Positions 24,519-35,059 are shown, counted from the first letter of the stretch. The stretch: DNA of 64,000 bases from Streptomyces sp. GESEQ-4 (GCF_017948455.1 NZ_JAFFSU010000030.1:1-64000), one strand, 5' to 3'. Notes: generated by a model from the letters alone, not told the origin. A program made the numbers and translations.

Positions 24519-25600
24519 GCGTGCTCCAACTTCTGTTCGCCGCACTGCTCGTGCTCACCAACGGCTTCTTCGTCGGCGCCGAGTTCGCCCTCGTCTCCGT
24601 ACGCCGCAGCCAGATCGAACCGCTCGGCACCGCCCGGGCCCGGCAGGTGCTGTACGGCCTGGAGCGGCTGCCGCAGATGATGGCCGCCGCCCAGTTCGGC
24701 ATCACCGTCTGCTCCCTGACGCTGGGCGCGGTGGCCGAGCCGACGGTCGCGCACATCCTGGAACCGGTCTTCGAGTGGATCCATCTCCCGCACGCGATGA
24801 TCCACCCGCTGACCTACGTCATCGCGCTCGCGGCGGTCGTCTTCTTCCACCTCGTCGTCGGCGAGATGCTCCCGAAGAACCTCGCGATGGCGGCCCCGGA
24901 GAAGGTCGCGCTGTGGCTCAGCCCGGGCCTTGTCGCCTTCGCCCGCCTCTGCAAGCCGATCACCGTCGCCCTCGGCTTCTGCGCCCAGGGCATCCTGCGG
25001 CTCTTCCGTGTCGAGCCGAAGGACGAGGTCGAGGCGGTCTTCACCAGCGAGCAGCTCAACCGGCTGGTGGAGGACTCCGGCCAGGCAGGGCTGCTCGGCC
25101 CCGAGGAGCAGGAGCGGCTGGAGGACGCGCTCGAACTGGGCTCCCGCCAGGTCACCGACGTCCTGCTCGGCCGCGAGTCGCTGGTGACGGTCAGTCCCTC
25201 GGTCACTCCGGGCCAGATCATCGCGCTCACCGCCCGCACCGGGTACTCGCGCTTCCCGGTCGTCGCCGACAACGGGGCCTTCATGGGGTACCTGCACGTC
25301 AAGGACGTACTCGATCTGGAGGAGTCCGAGCGGGCGGTGCCGCAGCGGATCTGGCGGCCGATGACGACCCTGCGGTCGGAACTGCCGCTGGACGACGCGC
25401 TGACCGTGATGCGGCGTGCAGCGACCCACCTCGCGCAGGTGGCCGACGGGGCCGGGAAGGTGCTGGGGCTTGTGGCGCTGGAGGACGTACTGGAGCTGCT
25501 GGTGGGCGAGGTGCGGGATCCCGCGCACCGCGCGGTGACCGCCGTGCAGAAGGTTTCGGAGCCTCGGTCGGGGGCGCCGGAGGAGGTGCTGGCCAGCTAG
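24515..25600 (+). CDS. CNNM/CBS membrane protein (2), lacks CorC domain
   Basis: 361 residues, paralogous to the preceding protein. DUF21 domain: LLVLTNGFFVGAEFALVSVR, AAQFGITVCSLTLGAVAEP, VVGEMLPKNLAMAAPEKVA. The CBS pair includes LTARTGYSRFPVVADNG and GLVALEDVLELLVGEVRDP. It ends about 40 residues after the CBS pair, so the CorC-HlyC domain of the partner is missing, which is common for the second gene in actinobacterial pairs. The two probably form a heteromeric cation transporter. Start ATG overlaps the previous stop. Confidence 0.88.
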   Translation: MSVLQLLFAALLVLTNGFFVGAEFALVSVRRSQIEPLGTARARQVLYGLERLPQMMAAAQFGITVCSLTLGAVAEPTVAHILEPVFEWIHLPHAMIHPLTYVIALAAVVFFHLVVGEMLPKNLAMAAPEKVALWLSPGLVAFARLCKPITVALGFCAQGILRLFRVEPKDEVEAVFTSEQLNRLVEDSGQAGLLGPEEQERLEDALELGSRQVTDVLLGRESLVTVSPSVTPGQIIALTARTGYSRFPVVADNGAFMGYLHVKDVLDLEESERAVPQRIWRPMTTLRSELPLDDALTVMRRAATHLAQVADGAGKVLGLVALEDVLELLVGEVRDPAHRAVTAVQKVSEPRSGAPEEVLAS

Positions 25601-25620
25601 GGCTGAGCCCGGCGCTGTGG

Positions 25621-25693
25621 CGCGGGCGGGTGGTCGCTCGCCCGCGCTTGCGGGGTGCCGCCTGCGCCCACCCGTGCCGCCCCAGGCGGCACG
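25621..25693. terminator. Double stem-loop between convergent genes
   Basis: CGCGGGCG (25621-25628) pairs with CGCCCGCG (25639-25646), and CGTGCCGCC (25673-25681) with GGCGGCACG (25685-25693). They lie between the stops of the CNNM pair (rightward) and the AAA ATPase (leftward). Confidence 0.7.
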
Positions 25694-25715
25694 ACTGCCC
25701 GCAGGCTGGGCCGGT

Positions 25716-27578
25716 TTACATGGCTGACGGATCCTGGGGCCCCCTCCCCGACAGCACCTCCCCATACGCCTGCATGAGGTCCGGCAAGCGCAACGTCGAC
25801 AAGTCGTCCCTCGTCAGCGTCCCCGGATAGGCCGACAACCGCAGATCCCGGTACGCGCAGCTCTTCTCGTACAGCGTCCGCAGGAACCGCCCGTTCCCCA
25901 GCTCGTCGATCCAGCCCTGGTCGACGACATGCCCGGCGATGGACCGCAGCTCGTCCAGCGCCTCCTCGTCCCAGACGTCCCCGTTCTCCGCGGCCAGTAC
26001 CTCGCCGATGGAGGTGAGTTCGAGGGGCCGGTAGGAGGGGAAGTCGACGCGGGTGGTGAAGCGGGAGGACAGGCCGGGGTTGGCGGCGAGGAGACGGTCC
26101 ATGCCCTCGGGGTAGCCGGCCAGGATGACCACGAGGTGGTCGCGGTTGTCCTCGGCCCGCTTCAGCAGCACCTGCAGCGCCTCGTCGCCGTACGCGTCCC
26201 CCTTGCCGTACCCGGTGTTGGAGAGCGAGTAGGCCTCGTCGACGAAGAGGACGCCGCCGATCGCGGAGTCGATGAGCTCGTTGGCCTTCACCGCTGTCTG
26301 GCCGAGGTACTCGCCGACCAGATCGGCGCGCTGGGCCTCCACCAGGTGGTCGCCGCCGAGCAGGCCGAGGGCGTAGAAGACCCGCCCCAGGATCCGCGCC
26401 ACCGTCGTCTTCCCCGTCCCCGACGGCCCGGAGAACACGAAGTGCCGCTTGGGCGGCTGGACCGGCAGTCCCTGACCGGCCCGCAGCCGGGCCATGTTCA
26501 ACTGTGCGGACAGCGCCTTGACTTGGCGTTTCACCGGCTCAAGACCCACCATGCGCTCGAGCTCGGCGAGCGCCTCCTCGAGTAACGCGGGGTCGGTCGG
26601 GCCGGCCGGCAGGGGCGGCGTCGGGACGATCGACTTCTCGCGCACCGCCGGATCGATCACCGACGGCAGCGGCCCGGTCGGCGGCAGGTCGGGCCCGGAC
26701 AGCTTGAGGTCCCTGCCCTCCATGCCGAAGAGCGGGTCGAGGGCGTCCGGCCCGTCGGCGACGTCCTGACCACCGGACAGCGTGATCGCCGCGAGGTCGG
26801 TGGCGTCGTCGTATCCGTCGCCCTCGGCGATCGCGGCGAGCCGGGCCGAGGTGTCCATGAAGGCGGGGTCGATGCGGTGCACCGCCCGGTAGAGCGGGAG
26901 GGCCGCGGCCGACCGTCCCGTCCCCTCGTGCGCCCGGGCCAGCCAGTAGCGCAGTTCCTTGCGCTGGGGCTGCTCGCTGCGGCAGCGCATCAGGGCCGCC
27001 GAGAGAAGGGGTTCGGCCTGGCCGTACATCTCGAGCCGGACCCGGGCCATACCGCCGAACAGGCCCGCTTCGATGCCGAGCATCTGGTCGTCGATCAGCG
27101 GGTCGGTGTGCCGGACGAGCTGTTCCCAGTCCTTGACCAAATAGGAGCGGCAGGCGTGCAGAAAGCGGACCTGGTGGTCGGTGTCCACCGGCGGCAGGCC
27201 CGCGAGGGCCCGGTCGAGTTCAGGGACGTGGCGGCCGTCCAGCCAGTGGGAGGCGTGCGCGAGCAGCAGATCGCGGGGGCTCTCCAGCACGGGCTGCACC
27301 CACCAGCCCAGCCAGTACCAGGAGTTGAGGGTGCGGCGGTGCCGGGCGCGCTGTTCGCCGAAGCGGTCCCGGTGCCGGAACATCCTGAGCAGCGCGGTCG
27401 TCGTGTCCACGCGCAGCGCATGCAGGCCCAGCCAGCCGTCGGCCATCCCGGGGTCCATCCGCACCGCGGCCCGGAACTCCTCCTCCGCCTGCGGATAAGC
27501 GCCCATCGTGTAGGCATCGACGCCTCGCAGCCAGGCCAGGTCGGCCGGGGCCTCGGGGCCCTGCGTGCCGAAGTCCAT
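25716..27578 (-). CDS. CbxX/CfqX-type AAA ATPase, EccA-like
   Basis: 620 residues from ATG 27578 (preceded by gggggga); a TTG 15 bases upstream is a weaker option. The N-terminal half is a TPR-like helical repeat domain (AYTMGAYPQAEEEFRAAVRM; PLLSAALMRCRSEQPQ; AALPLYRAVHRIDPA). The C-terminal half is an AAA module with Walker A GPSGTGKT at about 384, Walker B GGVLFVDEAYSL at about 443, sensor LVVILAGYP and arginine-finger-type LSSRFTTRVDF. This TPR-plus-AAA layout is that of EccA, the cytosolic chaperone ATPase of type VII secretion. No other ESX genes are adjacent, so the substrate is unknown. Confidence 0.88.
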   Translation of the reverse strand: MDFGTQGPEAPADLAWLRGVDAYTMGAYPQAEEEFRAAVRMDPGMADGWLGLHALRVDTTTALLRMFRHRDRFGEQRARHRRTLNSWYWLGWWVQPVLESPRDLLLAHASHWLDGRHVPELDRALAGLPPVDTDHQVRFLHACRSYLVKDWEQLVRHTDPLIDDQMLGIEAGLFGGMARVRLEMYGQAEPLLSAALMRCRSEQPQRKELRYWLARAHEGTGRSAAALPLYRAVHRIDPAFMDTSARLAAIAEGDGYDDATDLAAITLSGGQDVADGPDALDPLFGMEGRDLKLSGPDLPPTGPLPSVIDPAVREKSIVPTPPLPAGPTDPALLEEALAELERMVGLEPVKRQVKALSAQLNMARLRAGQGLPVQPPKRHFVFSGPSGTGKTTVARILGRVFYALGLLGGDHLVEAQRADLVGEYLGQTAVKANELIDSAIGGVLFVDEAYSLSNTGYGKGDAYGDEALQVLLKRAEDNRDHLVVILAGYPEGMDRLLAANPGLSSRFTTRVDFPSYRPLELTSIGEVLAAENGDVWDEEALDELRSIAGHVVDQGWIDELGNGRFLRTLYEKSCAYRDLRLSAYPGTLTRDDLSTLRLPDLMQAYGEVLSGRGPQDPSAM

Positions 27579-28050
27579 CACGTCCCCCCACAAACCGTGC
27601 CCCCGTTCGGTTCGCCGCCGGGCCCGGTGCCCGCCGGCATCCTTGGTCGAACCGCCCTACCGCGGACCGGAGTTGCAACGGTGCGCAGAGCAGCCGTCCG
27701 AAGGTCGCAACGAGGGCATCGTACCTGCGCAGGTGTCGCCCGCCCCAGGGTGCCGCACAGGCCGTTTGACGAGGTGGGAGCACATGGGGCGCACTCGGCT
27801 CGGTGACCGAGGGTGAGCGAATCATGCCGGGCAGCGCCCGAAATGGGCGAAGAGGGCAGAACGAAGCCCCCGATCACGGGGGAACAACCGGGGGCTTCGC
27901 GTCTGTGGGCGGCTCTCAAATGACCGCACATTGAGAACGTAAGACCTGTACGGCCCCCCGGTCAAGCCGAGTTGGGGCACTCCGCGAAGTTCAAACGCAC
28001 GCGTCTTCACAAGTTCAGCACATTGCCGATGACTCGTCACCGTGTGTGAC
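27579..28050. other. Gene-free interval with terminator
   Basis: About 470 bases between the AAA ATPase start and the kinase stop. Short frames on either strand lack coding bias. It holds the promoter region of the leftward ATPase gene and the terminator at 27862-27899. No RNA gene was recognised. Confidence 0.6.
27862..27899 (-). terminator. 11-bp stem-loop terminator
   Basis: CGAAGCCCCCG (27862-27872) pairs with CGGGGGCTTCG (27889-27899) across 16 bases. On the minus strand it is followed by a T/C-rich run (ttctgccctctt), and it lies about 150 bases past the leftward kinase gene, which it probably terminates. Confidence 0.75.
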
Positions 28051-28669
28051 TCAGCGGTCCGGACCAAGCGTTCCAACGGGCCCCGGACACACCTTGTATC
28101 CCTTTTCGCACTGTCGTACCAGGAGGTCGGCAAAGGGGCGCGAAGGGTCATCGGCGAAATGCCGCCGCTCGGCCTCGACCCACCCGGCCCAGAACTCCCG
28201 CTGTTCCTCCCCGTCCCGGTTCCGCCCCCGCGTCCAGGCATCCTCGTGCGGCAACTCCATCCACAGCAGATGGGCCAGGTACGGGCGCAGTGCCCGGCGT
28301 CCGGCGCCGACGCCCTCGACGAGGATCGCGGGTGCGGGCGGCAGCGGACGGTCCGGTCCGAAGCGGCGGGATCGCCAGTCGTACGGGGCATAGCGCGCGG
28401 TCCTGCCCTGCGCGAGCGGCTCGATCACCTGGGCCAGCAGCCGGTCCGTCCAGTCGAACAGTTCCTCGTGGCTGGCGATGTCGTCGAGACGGAGCACGGG
28501 AGCGCCGCCCAGTGCGTCGGCCAACTGCCCGGCGAACGTGGACTTTCCGGAGCCGGCGTGTCCGTCGATCCCGATCAGACGGACCGGGCCGCAGGACGGG
28601 GGGAGTCGGCGGAGCCGGAGGGCGAGGTCGTGAATCGTGAATCCCGAGGGTGGAAGGGGGTCTATTCAT
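28051..28669 (-). CDS. Uridine-kinase-like P-loop kinase, 5' end frameshifted
   Basis: The body reads GPVRLIGIDGHAGSGKSTFA (Walker A), then APVLRLDDIASHEELFDWTD, RRFGPDRPLPPAPAILVEGV and ELPHEDAWTRGRNRDG, a nucleoside/uridine-kinase-like P-loop protein of about 203 residues. In this frame no ATG, GTG or TTG exists between the in-frame stop at 28666-28668 and the P-loop. The ATG at 28669 is in another frame. A tandem duplication of the 7-mer GTGAATC (28630-28643, plus strand) explains it: removing one copy joins ATG-MNRPPSTLGIH directly to DLALRLRRLPPSCG. As sequenced the gene is probably inactive unless a non-canonical start (ATT or CTG) is used. Divergent from the peptidase gene. Confidence 0.8.
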
Positions 28670-28834
28670 TCTAGGTGCGGGGCCGCGCCGCAGGTCGTGA
28701 CAGTGGTCGACACCAATGTTGGTGGGTGCGGCGTGAGCGGATGTGCTGGCCCGAGCGCATCGCCTCCGTCCATAGTGGGCGCACCACCGTGCACCGGACC
28801 TGCCCCGACTCGGACACCTGGGGGTTTGCCGCCC

Positions 28835-30187
28835 ATGAGCAGAGCCGAACAGCCGTCCCGCAGAAGCGTCCTGGCCGCTGCCGTAGTCGCGGCCGTCGCG
28901 GGCGGCTCGGCCCCCGCTTCCGCCGAGGATGACGAGGACCCCGCGCAAGCCCAGCCCCGCTTTGTCGACAACCGCGCCTGGACCACGTACGCCGACTGGC
29001 GGGGCGGCACCGCCCGCGGCACCCGGGCCGTCGCCGGTGCCCGCCCCGGCGTCGTGCTCGACGCCCCGGCGGGCACCGTCGACTACGCCGACCCGCACAC
29101 CGGCAGGACGGCCACCTGGGAATACGCGACCTGGACGTCCCCCGTCCACCGGCTCTCCGTCCCCTCGGCCGAGGCGATCGCGTCCTGGAACGCGCACACT
29201 CCCGACGCCACCTGGCTCCAGGTCGAGCTGCGGGGGACGTATACGGACGGCACGAACACCCCCTGGTACGTGATGGGCCGCTGGGCCGCCGGTGACCGGG
29301 ACATCAAGCGCACGTCGGTCGACGGCCAGAAGGACGGCAAGAGCAGCGTCTGGACGGACACCCTCGCGATCGACGACCCGTCGACGGGGCTGCGGCTGGC
29401 GTCGTACCGGCTGCGGCTGACCCTCTACCGCAAGCCGGGCGCGAAGAGCACCCCCACCGTGTGGCGGCTGGGCGCGATGGGCTCCGACGTCCCCGACCGC
29501 TTCACCGTCCCGGCCTCCACGCCGGGCCTGGCCCGCGAGCTCGCCGTGCCGCGCTACTCGCAGGACATCCACCAGGGCCAGTACCCCGAGTACGACAACG
29601 GCGGCGAGGCCTGGTGCAGCCCCACCTCCTCGCAGATGATCATCGAGTACTGGGGTGGTCGTCTCACGGCCGAGCAGCTGGCCTGGGTCGACCCGTCGTA
29701 CGCCGATCCGCAGGTGTGCCACGCGGCCCGCTTCACCTACGACCACCAGTACGAGGGCTGCGGCAACTGGCCGTTCAACGCCGCCTACGCCGCCACCTTC
29801 AAGGGGCTCCAGGGCGTGGTCACCCGGCTCGGTTCGCTCACCGACCTGGAGACGCTGATCGCGGCCGGCATTCCGGCCATGACGTCCCAGTCCTTCCTGG
29901 CGAGCGAGCTGACAGGGGCCGGGTACGGGACCGCCGGGCATCTGATGACGGTCATCGGGTTCACGGCGGACGGCGATGTGATCGCCAACGACCCGGCCTC
30001 GCCGAGCAACGAGGCGGTGCGACGCGTCTACCGGCGGCGGGAGTGGGAGAACGTCTGGCTCCGTTCCAAGCGGTACAACGCCGCGGGCGACGTCGTCTCC
30101 GGCACGGGCGGGGTCTGCTATCTGTACTTCCCGGCGCAGCCGACGGCTCAGCAGCGCCTGGCGCTCGAGGCCGTGGGTGTGGGCTGA
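28835..30187 (+). CDS. Tat-exported C39-like peptidase
   Basis: 450 residues from ATG 28835. The N-terminus SRRSVLAAAVVAAVAGGSAP is a twin-arginine signal with a cleavage site near ASA-EDD. A beta-rich domain of about 180 residues (TWEYATWTSPVHRLSVPSAE; WLQVELRGTYTDG) precedes a papain-like peptidase_C39_2 domain: GGEAWCSPTSSQMIIEYWGG with the catalytic Cys, GTAGHLMTVIGFTADGDVI with the His, and NDPASPSN with the Asn/Asp. A secreted or wall-associated cysteine peptidase is likely; substrate unknown. The longer frame upstream lacks a signal and is not used. Confidence 0.85.
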   Translation: MSRAEQPSRRSVLAAAVVAAVAGGSAPASAEDDEDPAQAQPRFVDNRAWTTYADWRGGTARGTRAVAGARPGVVLDAPAGTVDYADPHTGRTATWEYATWTSPVHRLSVPSAEAIASWNAHTPDATWLQVELRGTYTDGTNTPWYVMGRWAAGDRDIKRTSVDGQKDGKSSVWTDTLAIDDPSTGLRLASYRLRLTLYRKPGAKSTPTVWRLGAMGSDVPDRFTVPASTPGLARELAVPRYSQDIHQGQYPEYDNGGEAWCSPTSSQMIIEYWGGRLTAEQLAWVDPSYADPQVCHAARFTYDHQYEGCGNWPFNAAYAATFKGLQGVVTRLGSLTDLETLIAAGIPAMTSQSFLASELTGAGYGTAGHLMTVIGFTADGDVIANDPASPSNEAVRRVYRRREWENVWLRSKRYNAAGDVVSGTGGVCYLYFPAQPTAQQRLALEAVGVG

Positions 30188-30252
30188 CGCGTCCGCCGGG
30201 CTGTGAGCAAGGTCTCGGCCGCAAAGCCCCTGATGCTGGCAAGGTGGACATC

Positions 30253-30399
30253 ATGACCGCGAACGCAGCCACCGCCTCCCGCGCCCGCGCCCGGACGGGC
30301 GGACCCAAGGACGACGGCCCGGAGATCCTCGAACACGTCATGGGCTGGACCCTCGTCGTAGTGGTTGCGATGCTCGTGGCCCAACTCGGGCTGCTGTGA
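30253..30399 (+). CDS. Small conserved single-helix membrane protein
   Basis: 48 residues: MTANAATASRARARTGGPKD, then DDGPEILEHVMGWTLVVVVA and a helix end MLVAQLGLL. A polar N-terminal half and one C-terminal membrane helix. Too short for the usual cutoffs, but codon use is typical and it sits between two real genes with its own ATG. Function unknown. Confidence 0.6.
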   Translation: MTANAATASRARARTGGPKDDGPEILEHVMGWTLVVVVAMLVAQLGLL

Positions 30400-30465
30400 C
30401 CTGATCCCCTGTTCGACCTGACATACTGCGGATGTCCCGCAGCCCGTTGAAGACCAGGGTCGAAA

Positions 30466-31125
30466 TTGAATATCAGCCATCAGCGCGACACCGCGCACCC
30501 CCGGGTGCGCGGCACCGAGCGCTCGCTGGCGCGTCGCGCCGAACTCATCGCCATCGGGCGGAAGTTGTTCGCCGACACGTCCTACGACGCGCTCTCGATG
30601 GACGACATCGCCCGGCAGGCGCAGGTGGCCAAGGGGCTGATCTATTACTACTTCCAGTCCAAGCGCGGCTACTACCTGGCGATCATCAAGGACTCCGTCG
30701 CCGACCTGGTCACCTACGCCGCGAGCGGTCTCCAACTGCCGCCGGTGGACCGCGTCCACCGCACGATCGACAGCTATCTGCGCTACGCCGAGCACAACCA
30801 GGCCGCCTACCGCACCATCGTGAGCGGTGGCGTCGGCTTCGACGCCGAGGTGCACGCCATCCGGGACGGGGTGCGCGAGGCGATCGTCGCGACCATCGCC
30901 GAGGGTGCGTACGGCCGCAGCGACATCGCCCCGCTGGCCCGCATGGGCCTGCTCGCCTGGGTGTGCAGCGTCGAAGGCGCCGCCCTGGACTGGATCGACC
31001 GCCCCGAACTCTCCCGCGACGTCATGTGCGAACTGCTGGTCAAGTCGCTGGGCGGCGCGATGCGCGCCATCGAAGAACTGGATCCGGCCTACCCCGCTCC
31101 CCAGCCCGCCCGCCGCGACACCTGA
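30466..31125 (+). CDS. TetR-family regulator
   Basis: 219 residues. The N-terminal helix-turn-helix is ARRAELIAIGRKLFADTSYD then ALSMDDIARQAQVAKGLIYY and YFQSKRGYYLAIIKD, a standard TetR DNA-binding domain at about 22-75. The C-terminal ligand domain is all-helical. The start is a TTG at 30466 with only a weak ribosome site; no ATG or GTG lies between it and the HTH. Target unknown; it is convergent with the chitinase gene and follows the small membrane protein by 66 bases. Confidence 0.85.
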   Translation: MNISHQRDTAHPRVRGTERSLARRAELIAIGRKLFADTSYDALSMDDIARQAQVAKGLIYYYFQSKRGYYLAIIKDSVADLVTYAASGLQLPPVDRVHRTIDSYLRYAEHNQAAYRTIVSGGVGFDAEVHAIRDGVREAIVATIAEGAYGRSDIAPLARMGLLAWVCSVEGAALDWIDRPELSRDVMCELLVKSLGGAMRAIEELDPAYPAPQPARRDT

Positions 31126-31182
31126 ACAGCCCGAGGGGCGGAGGTCTCGTGGTCCCCCGCCCCAAGCCCCCGTGGAATCGGG

Positions 31183-32415
<1,233 letters not shown>

Positions 32416-32483
32416 CGGGTGTCTCCTCGTGGGGGAGGGAGCGCGGGCCGATTGGCATGAACGCGGTGAAGCGGTGATGCGCC

Positions 32484-32525
32484 AGAGTAGGAGGACTAGA
32501 CCAGTAGGTCAATGGTTCGGACCAA
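32484..32525 (-). promoter_or_regulatory. Chitinase promoter with 12-bp direct repeats
   Basis: Minus strand: TTGGTCCGAACC (32525-32514) and CTGGTCTAGTCC (32504-32493) surround TTGACC (32512-32507), followed after exactly 17 bases by TACTCT (32489-32484). This matches the well-known chitin-inducible Streptomyces promoters whose repeats overlap DasR sites. Confidence 0.88.
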
Positions 32526-32735
32526 TTTCCGCTGCCTTGAATTTACCTGGAGTAAGCGGTCGTTAACTGGTGACGGAGAGCCTTCGATCGGGCATACTCA
32601 CAGCGCAGAGCCGCTGGTCAGAACCTTCCGCAACCCGGGAGAACCCGAGCGTCGGCCCGCATCGAGACAGACCGTCGGAGCCGCCCCACCCACCAGGCGA
32701 GCCCGTCAGTGCCCGTCAGGGAGGAGAGCGTCGCC

Positions 32736-33908
32736 ATGACCGACCGCACCCCGCAGCCGGTGGACCGACAACTACCCACGGACGAGGCACGGGATCTGCT
32801 CGCCCTCGTTCGTGACATCGCTCAGCGCGAGATCGCCCCGAAGGCGGCCGAGGAGGAGGACGCCGGACGCTTCCCGCGCGAGATCTTCACCCTGCTCTCG
32901 GAATCCGGCCTCCTCGGACTGCCGTACGACTCCGAGTACGGCGGCGGCGACCAGCCGTACGAGATCTACCTCCAGGTCCTCGAAGAGCTGGCCGCGGCCC
33001 GGCTCACCGTCGGCCTCGGCGTGAGCGTCCACTCCCTGTCCTGCCATGCGCTCGCCACCTACGGCAGCAAGCAGCAGCAGGTCGAGTTCTTGCCCGACAT
33101 GCTCGGCGGCGGACTGCTCGGCGCGTACTGCCTGTCCGAGCCGTCGTCCGGCTCGGACGCGGCCTCACTGCGTACGAAGGCCGTGCGGGACGGCGACGAC
33201 TGGGTGATCACCGGCACCAAGGCCTGGATCACCCATGGCGGGGTCGCCGACTTCTATACGGTCATGGCCCGCACCGGAGCGGAAGGCGCGCGCGGGATCA
33301 CCGCGTTCCTGGTGCCCGCCGACGCGGAGGGGCTGAGCGCGGCGGCGCCGGAGAAGAAGATGGGCATGAAGGGGTCGCCGACCGCGCAGGTCCACTTCGA
33401 CGGGGTGCGAGTGCCCGACGAACGGCGGATCGGCGACGAGGGGCAGGGCTTCGCGATCGCCCTCGCCGCGCTCGACTCCGGGCGGCTCGGCATCGCGGCC
33501 TGCGCCATCGGCCTGGCTCAGGCGGCGCTCGACGAGGCGCTGGCGTACGCCACCGGACGGCAGCAGTTCGGGCGGCCGATCTCCGACTTCCAGGGGCTGC
33601 GCTTTCTGCTCGCCGACATGGCGACCCAGCTCGAGGCGGGCCGGGCGCTGTATCTGGCGGCGGCGCGGCTGCGGGACGCCGGCCGGCCGTTCGCCAAGCA
33701 GGCCGCCATGGCCAAGCTGCACTGCACCGACACGGCGATGAAGGTCACCACGGACGCCGTCCAGGTCCTCGGCGGGTACGGCTACACGGCCGACTTCCCG
33801 GTCGAGCGCTATATGCGTGAGGCCAAGGTGCTGCAGATCGTCGAGGGCACCAACCAGATCCAGCGGATGGTCATCGCCCGTCATCTCGCGGGTCCCGAGA
33901 CCCGCTGA
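32736..33908 (+). CDS. Acyl-CoA dehydrogenase
   Basis: 390 residues. FAD-dependent alpha,beta-dehydrogenation of acyl-CoA thioesters. The family signatures are YCLSEPSSGSDAASLRTKAV, WVITGTKAWITHGG, and QVLGGYGYTADFPVERYMRE followed by the catalytic Glu370 in VEGTNQIQRMVIARHLAG. It starts at ATG 32736 after gggaggaga; an upstream in-frame GTG at 32709 is less likely. It belongs to the short/branched-chain or glutaryl-like group, but the chain length is not readable. The 3' end overlaps a small gene on the other strand. Confidence 0.9.
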   Translation: MTDRTPQPVDRQLPTDEARDLLALVRDIAQREIAPKAAEEEDAGRFPREIFTLLSESGLLGLPYDSEYGGGDQPYEIYLQVLEELAAARLTVGLGVSVHSLSCHALATYGSKQQQVEFLPDMLGGGLLGAYCLSEPSSGSDAASLRTKAVRDGDDWVITGTKAWITHGGVADFYTVMARTGAEGARGITAFLVPADAEGLSAAAPEKKMGMKGSPTAQVHFDGVRVPDERRIGDEGQGFAIALAALDSGRLGIAACAIGLAQAALDEALAYATGRQQFGRPISDFQGLRFLLADMATQLEAGRALYLAAARLRDAGRPFAKQAAMAKLHCTDTAMKVTTDAVQVLGGYGYTADFPVERYMREAKVLQIVEGTNQIQRMVIARHLAGPETR

Positions 33909-34119
33909 CCTGACTCAGTCCGCGCGGCGGCGCCGCGAGCCGGGTCCACTCCGGGTCGTGGCGCCCCGGCAGGGTGCGCCCGCGGTCGGCCCACTTGCGC
34001 ATGAGATCGCGGTAGATGGGGGGATCCTGGGGCTGCGGCGGCGCCGGTGGAACCGGTTTTGCGGGCGCCGGAACGAACACCCGGCGGGCTCGTTCCGTCG
34101 CCGGATAGGTGGGGGTCAT
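33871..34119 (-). CDS. Small conserved hypothetical protein, overlaps ACAD gene
   Basis: 82 residues: a proline/alanine-rich N-terminal half (VFVPAPAKPVPPAPPQPQDP) followed by IYRDLMRKWADRGRTLPG and RHDPEWTRLAAPP. The charged helix with conserved-looking W and RTLPGRHDPEW suggests a real protein; short Streptomyces proteins of this look are frequent. Its last 38 bases overlap the acyl-CoA dehydrogenase 3' end in antisense. Function unknown. Confidence 0.5.
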   Translation of the reverse strand: MTPTYPATERARRVFVPAPAKPVPPAPPQPQDPPIYRDLMRKWADRGRTLPGRHDPEWTRLAAPPRGLSQVSGSRDPRDDGR

Positions 34120-34289
34120 ACCTGGCCAACGCCCGTGCCGATCGGCAGGTCACCGAGCGGCGAAATCGTCTGTGAGTTCGCGGACGTATTGCTCGGTATA
34201 TGGTTTCCTCCGATTACCTGACACATCGTCAGTCACACCGCACCGCACCGCGCCACGGCGACCTGGCGGCGGACCTGGACGCACCGATC

Positions 34290-34322
34290 CTGCACCACGG
34301 CGGCGTGCGAGCCGTGGTGCAG
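34290..34322 (-). terminator. 12-bp stem-loop
   Basis: CTGCACCACGGC (34290-34301) is complementary to GCCGTGGTGCAG (34311-34322) with a 9-base loop, about 30 bases past the stop of the leftward gene 34351-34797. Confidence 0.75.
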
Positions 34323-34350
34323 GGCGGCTACGGGGATTGAGCGAGCCGGC

Positions 34351-34797
34351 TCAGGCGGCGTGACGTCGCATCACGGGGACCCTCATGGGGCGCGAACCCG
34401 GTCCGCCGACGTGCGAGAAGGGCTGCTTGCGCCAGTCCAGCCCCTGCGGAAGCGTCAGCAGCAGGGCGGTGTCCTGCTCCTGGGGCTCGGCCGACTCGTC
34501 CGCGGGACGGGCCTCGGACGCGCGACGGCCGGTGCCGGCGCAGACGGTGAGCCCGAACGGGTTCCACGGCGAAGCGCACAGCGCGTGCTCCGGCAGGATC
34601 TCCTCGTCCGCCAGCAGGGCGATGGGCTGTGCGCAGTCCGGGCAGATCACCCGGTACATCTCGAAGGTGTCGTACGCGTCGAACTCCTCCGCTTCGAGAG
34701 CCTCGGCAGCGTCGGGTTCGACGCCCTCCGGCTGGGGCTCGACGACCGGCTGCTGCCTCTTGGGCGTGGTTCGACCAGGGCGCTTAACACTGTGCAT
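34351..34797 (-). CDS. Hypothetical protein with CxxC zinc-ribbon-like motif
   Basis: 148 residues: basic N-terminus (MHSVKRPGRTTPKRQQPVVE), acidic central region, then MYRVICPDCAQPIALLADEE with a CxxC, CASPWNPFGLTVCAGTGRR with two more cysteines, giving a plausible four-cysteine metal site. The C-terminus LPQGLDWRKQPFSHVGG is basic. No known name. A single gene with its own terminator; start ATG at 34797. Confidence 0.7.
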   Translation of the reverse strand: MHSVKRPGRTTPKRQQPVVEPQPEGVEPDAAEALEAEEFDAYDTFEMYRVICPDCAQPIALLADEEILPEHALCASPWNPFGLTVCAGTGRRASEARPADESAEPQEQDTALLLTLPQGLDWRKQPFSHVGGPGSRPMRVPVMRRHAA

Positions 34798-35059
34798 GGG
34801 ATTCTCCCCCTCGGGCTGGGCCGTGACGGCACTGCGGCCTCGACCACAGCAAGCACTTCCCGCCCCGTCTCTGCGTTAATCACGGGAACATCACGGAGAG
34901 TTCGGCGGGCCTGTGGCGTTCGTCACATGCCATCCGCAGATGCCCGGGGCGGCACGCCTCAGTCCGCTCACAGGCTGCTCTCGGGCACATCACGAACCGG
35001 GTATGACCTGGACTGCTCAGGTATCCGAGGAGATCAACGGCACTGTAGGTTCTTGCGCC

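Noticed and set aside
27579..28050. tRNA or small RNA gene
   Set aside because: No cloverleaf; the only structure is a simple terminator stem.
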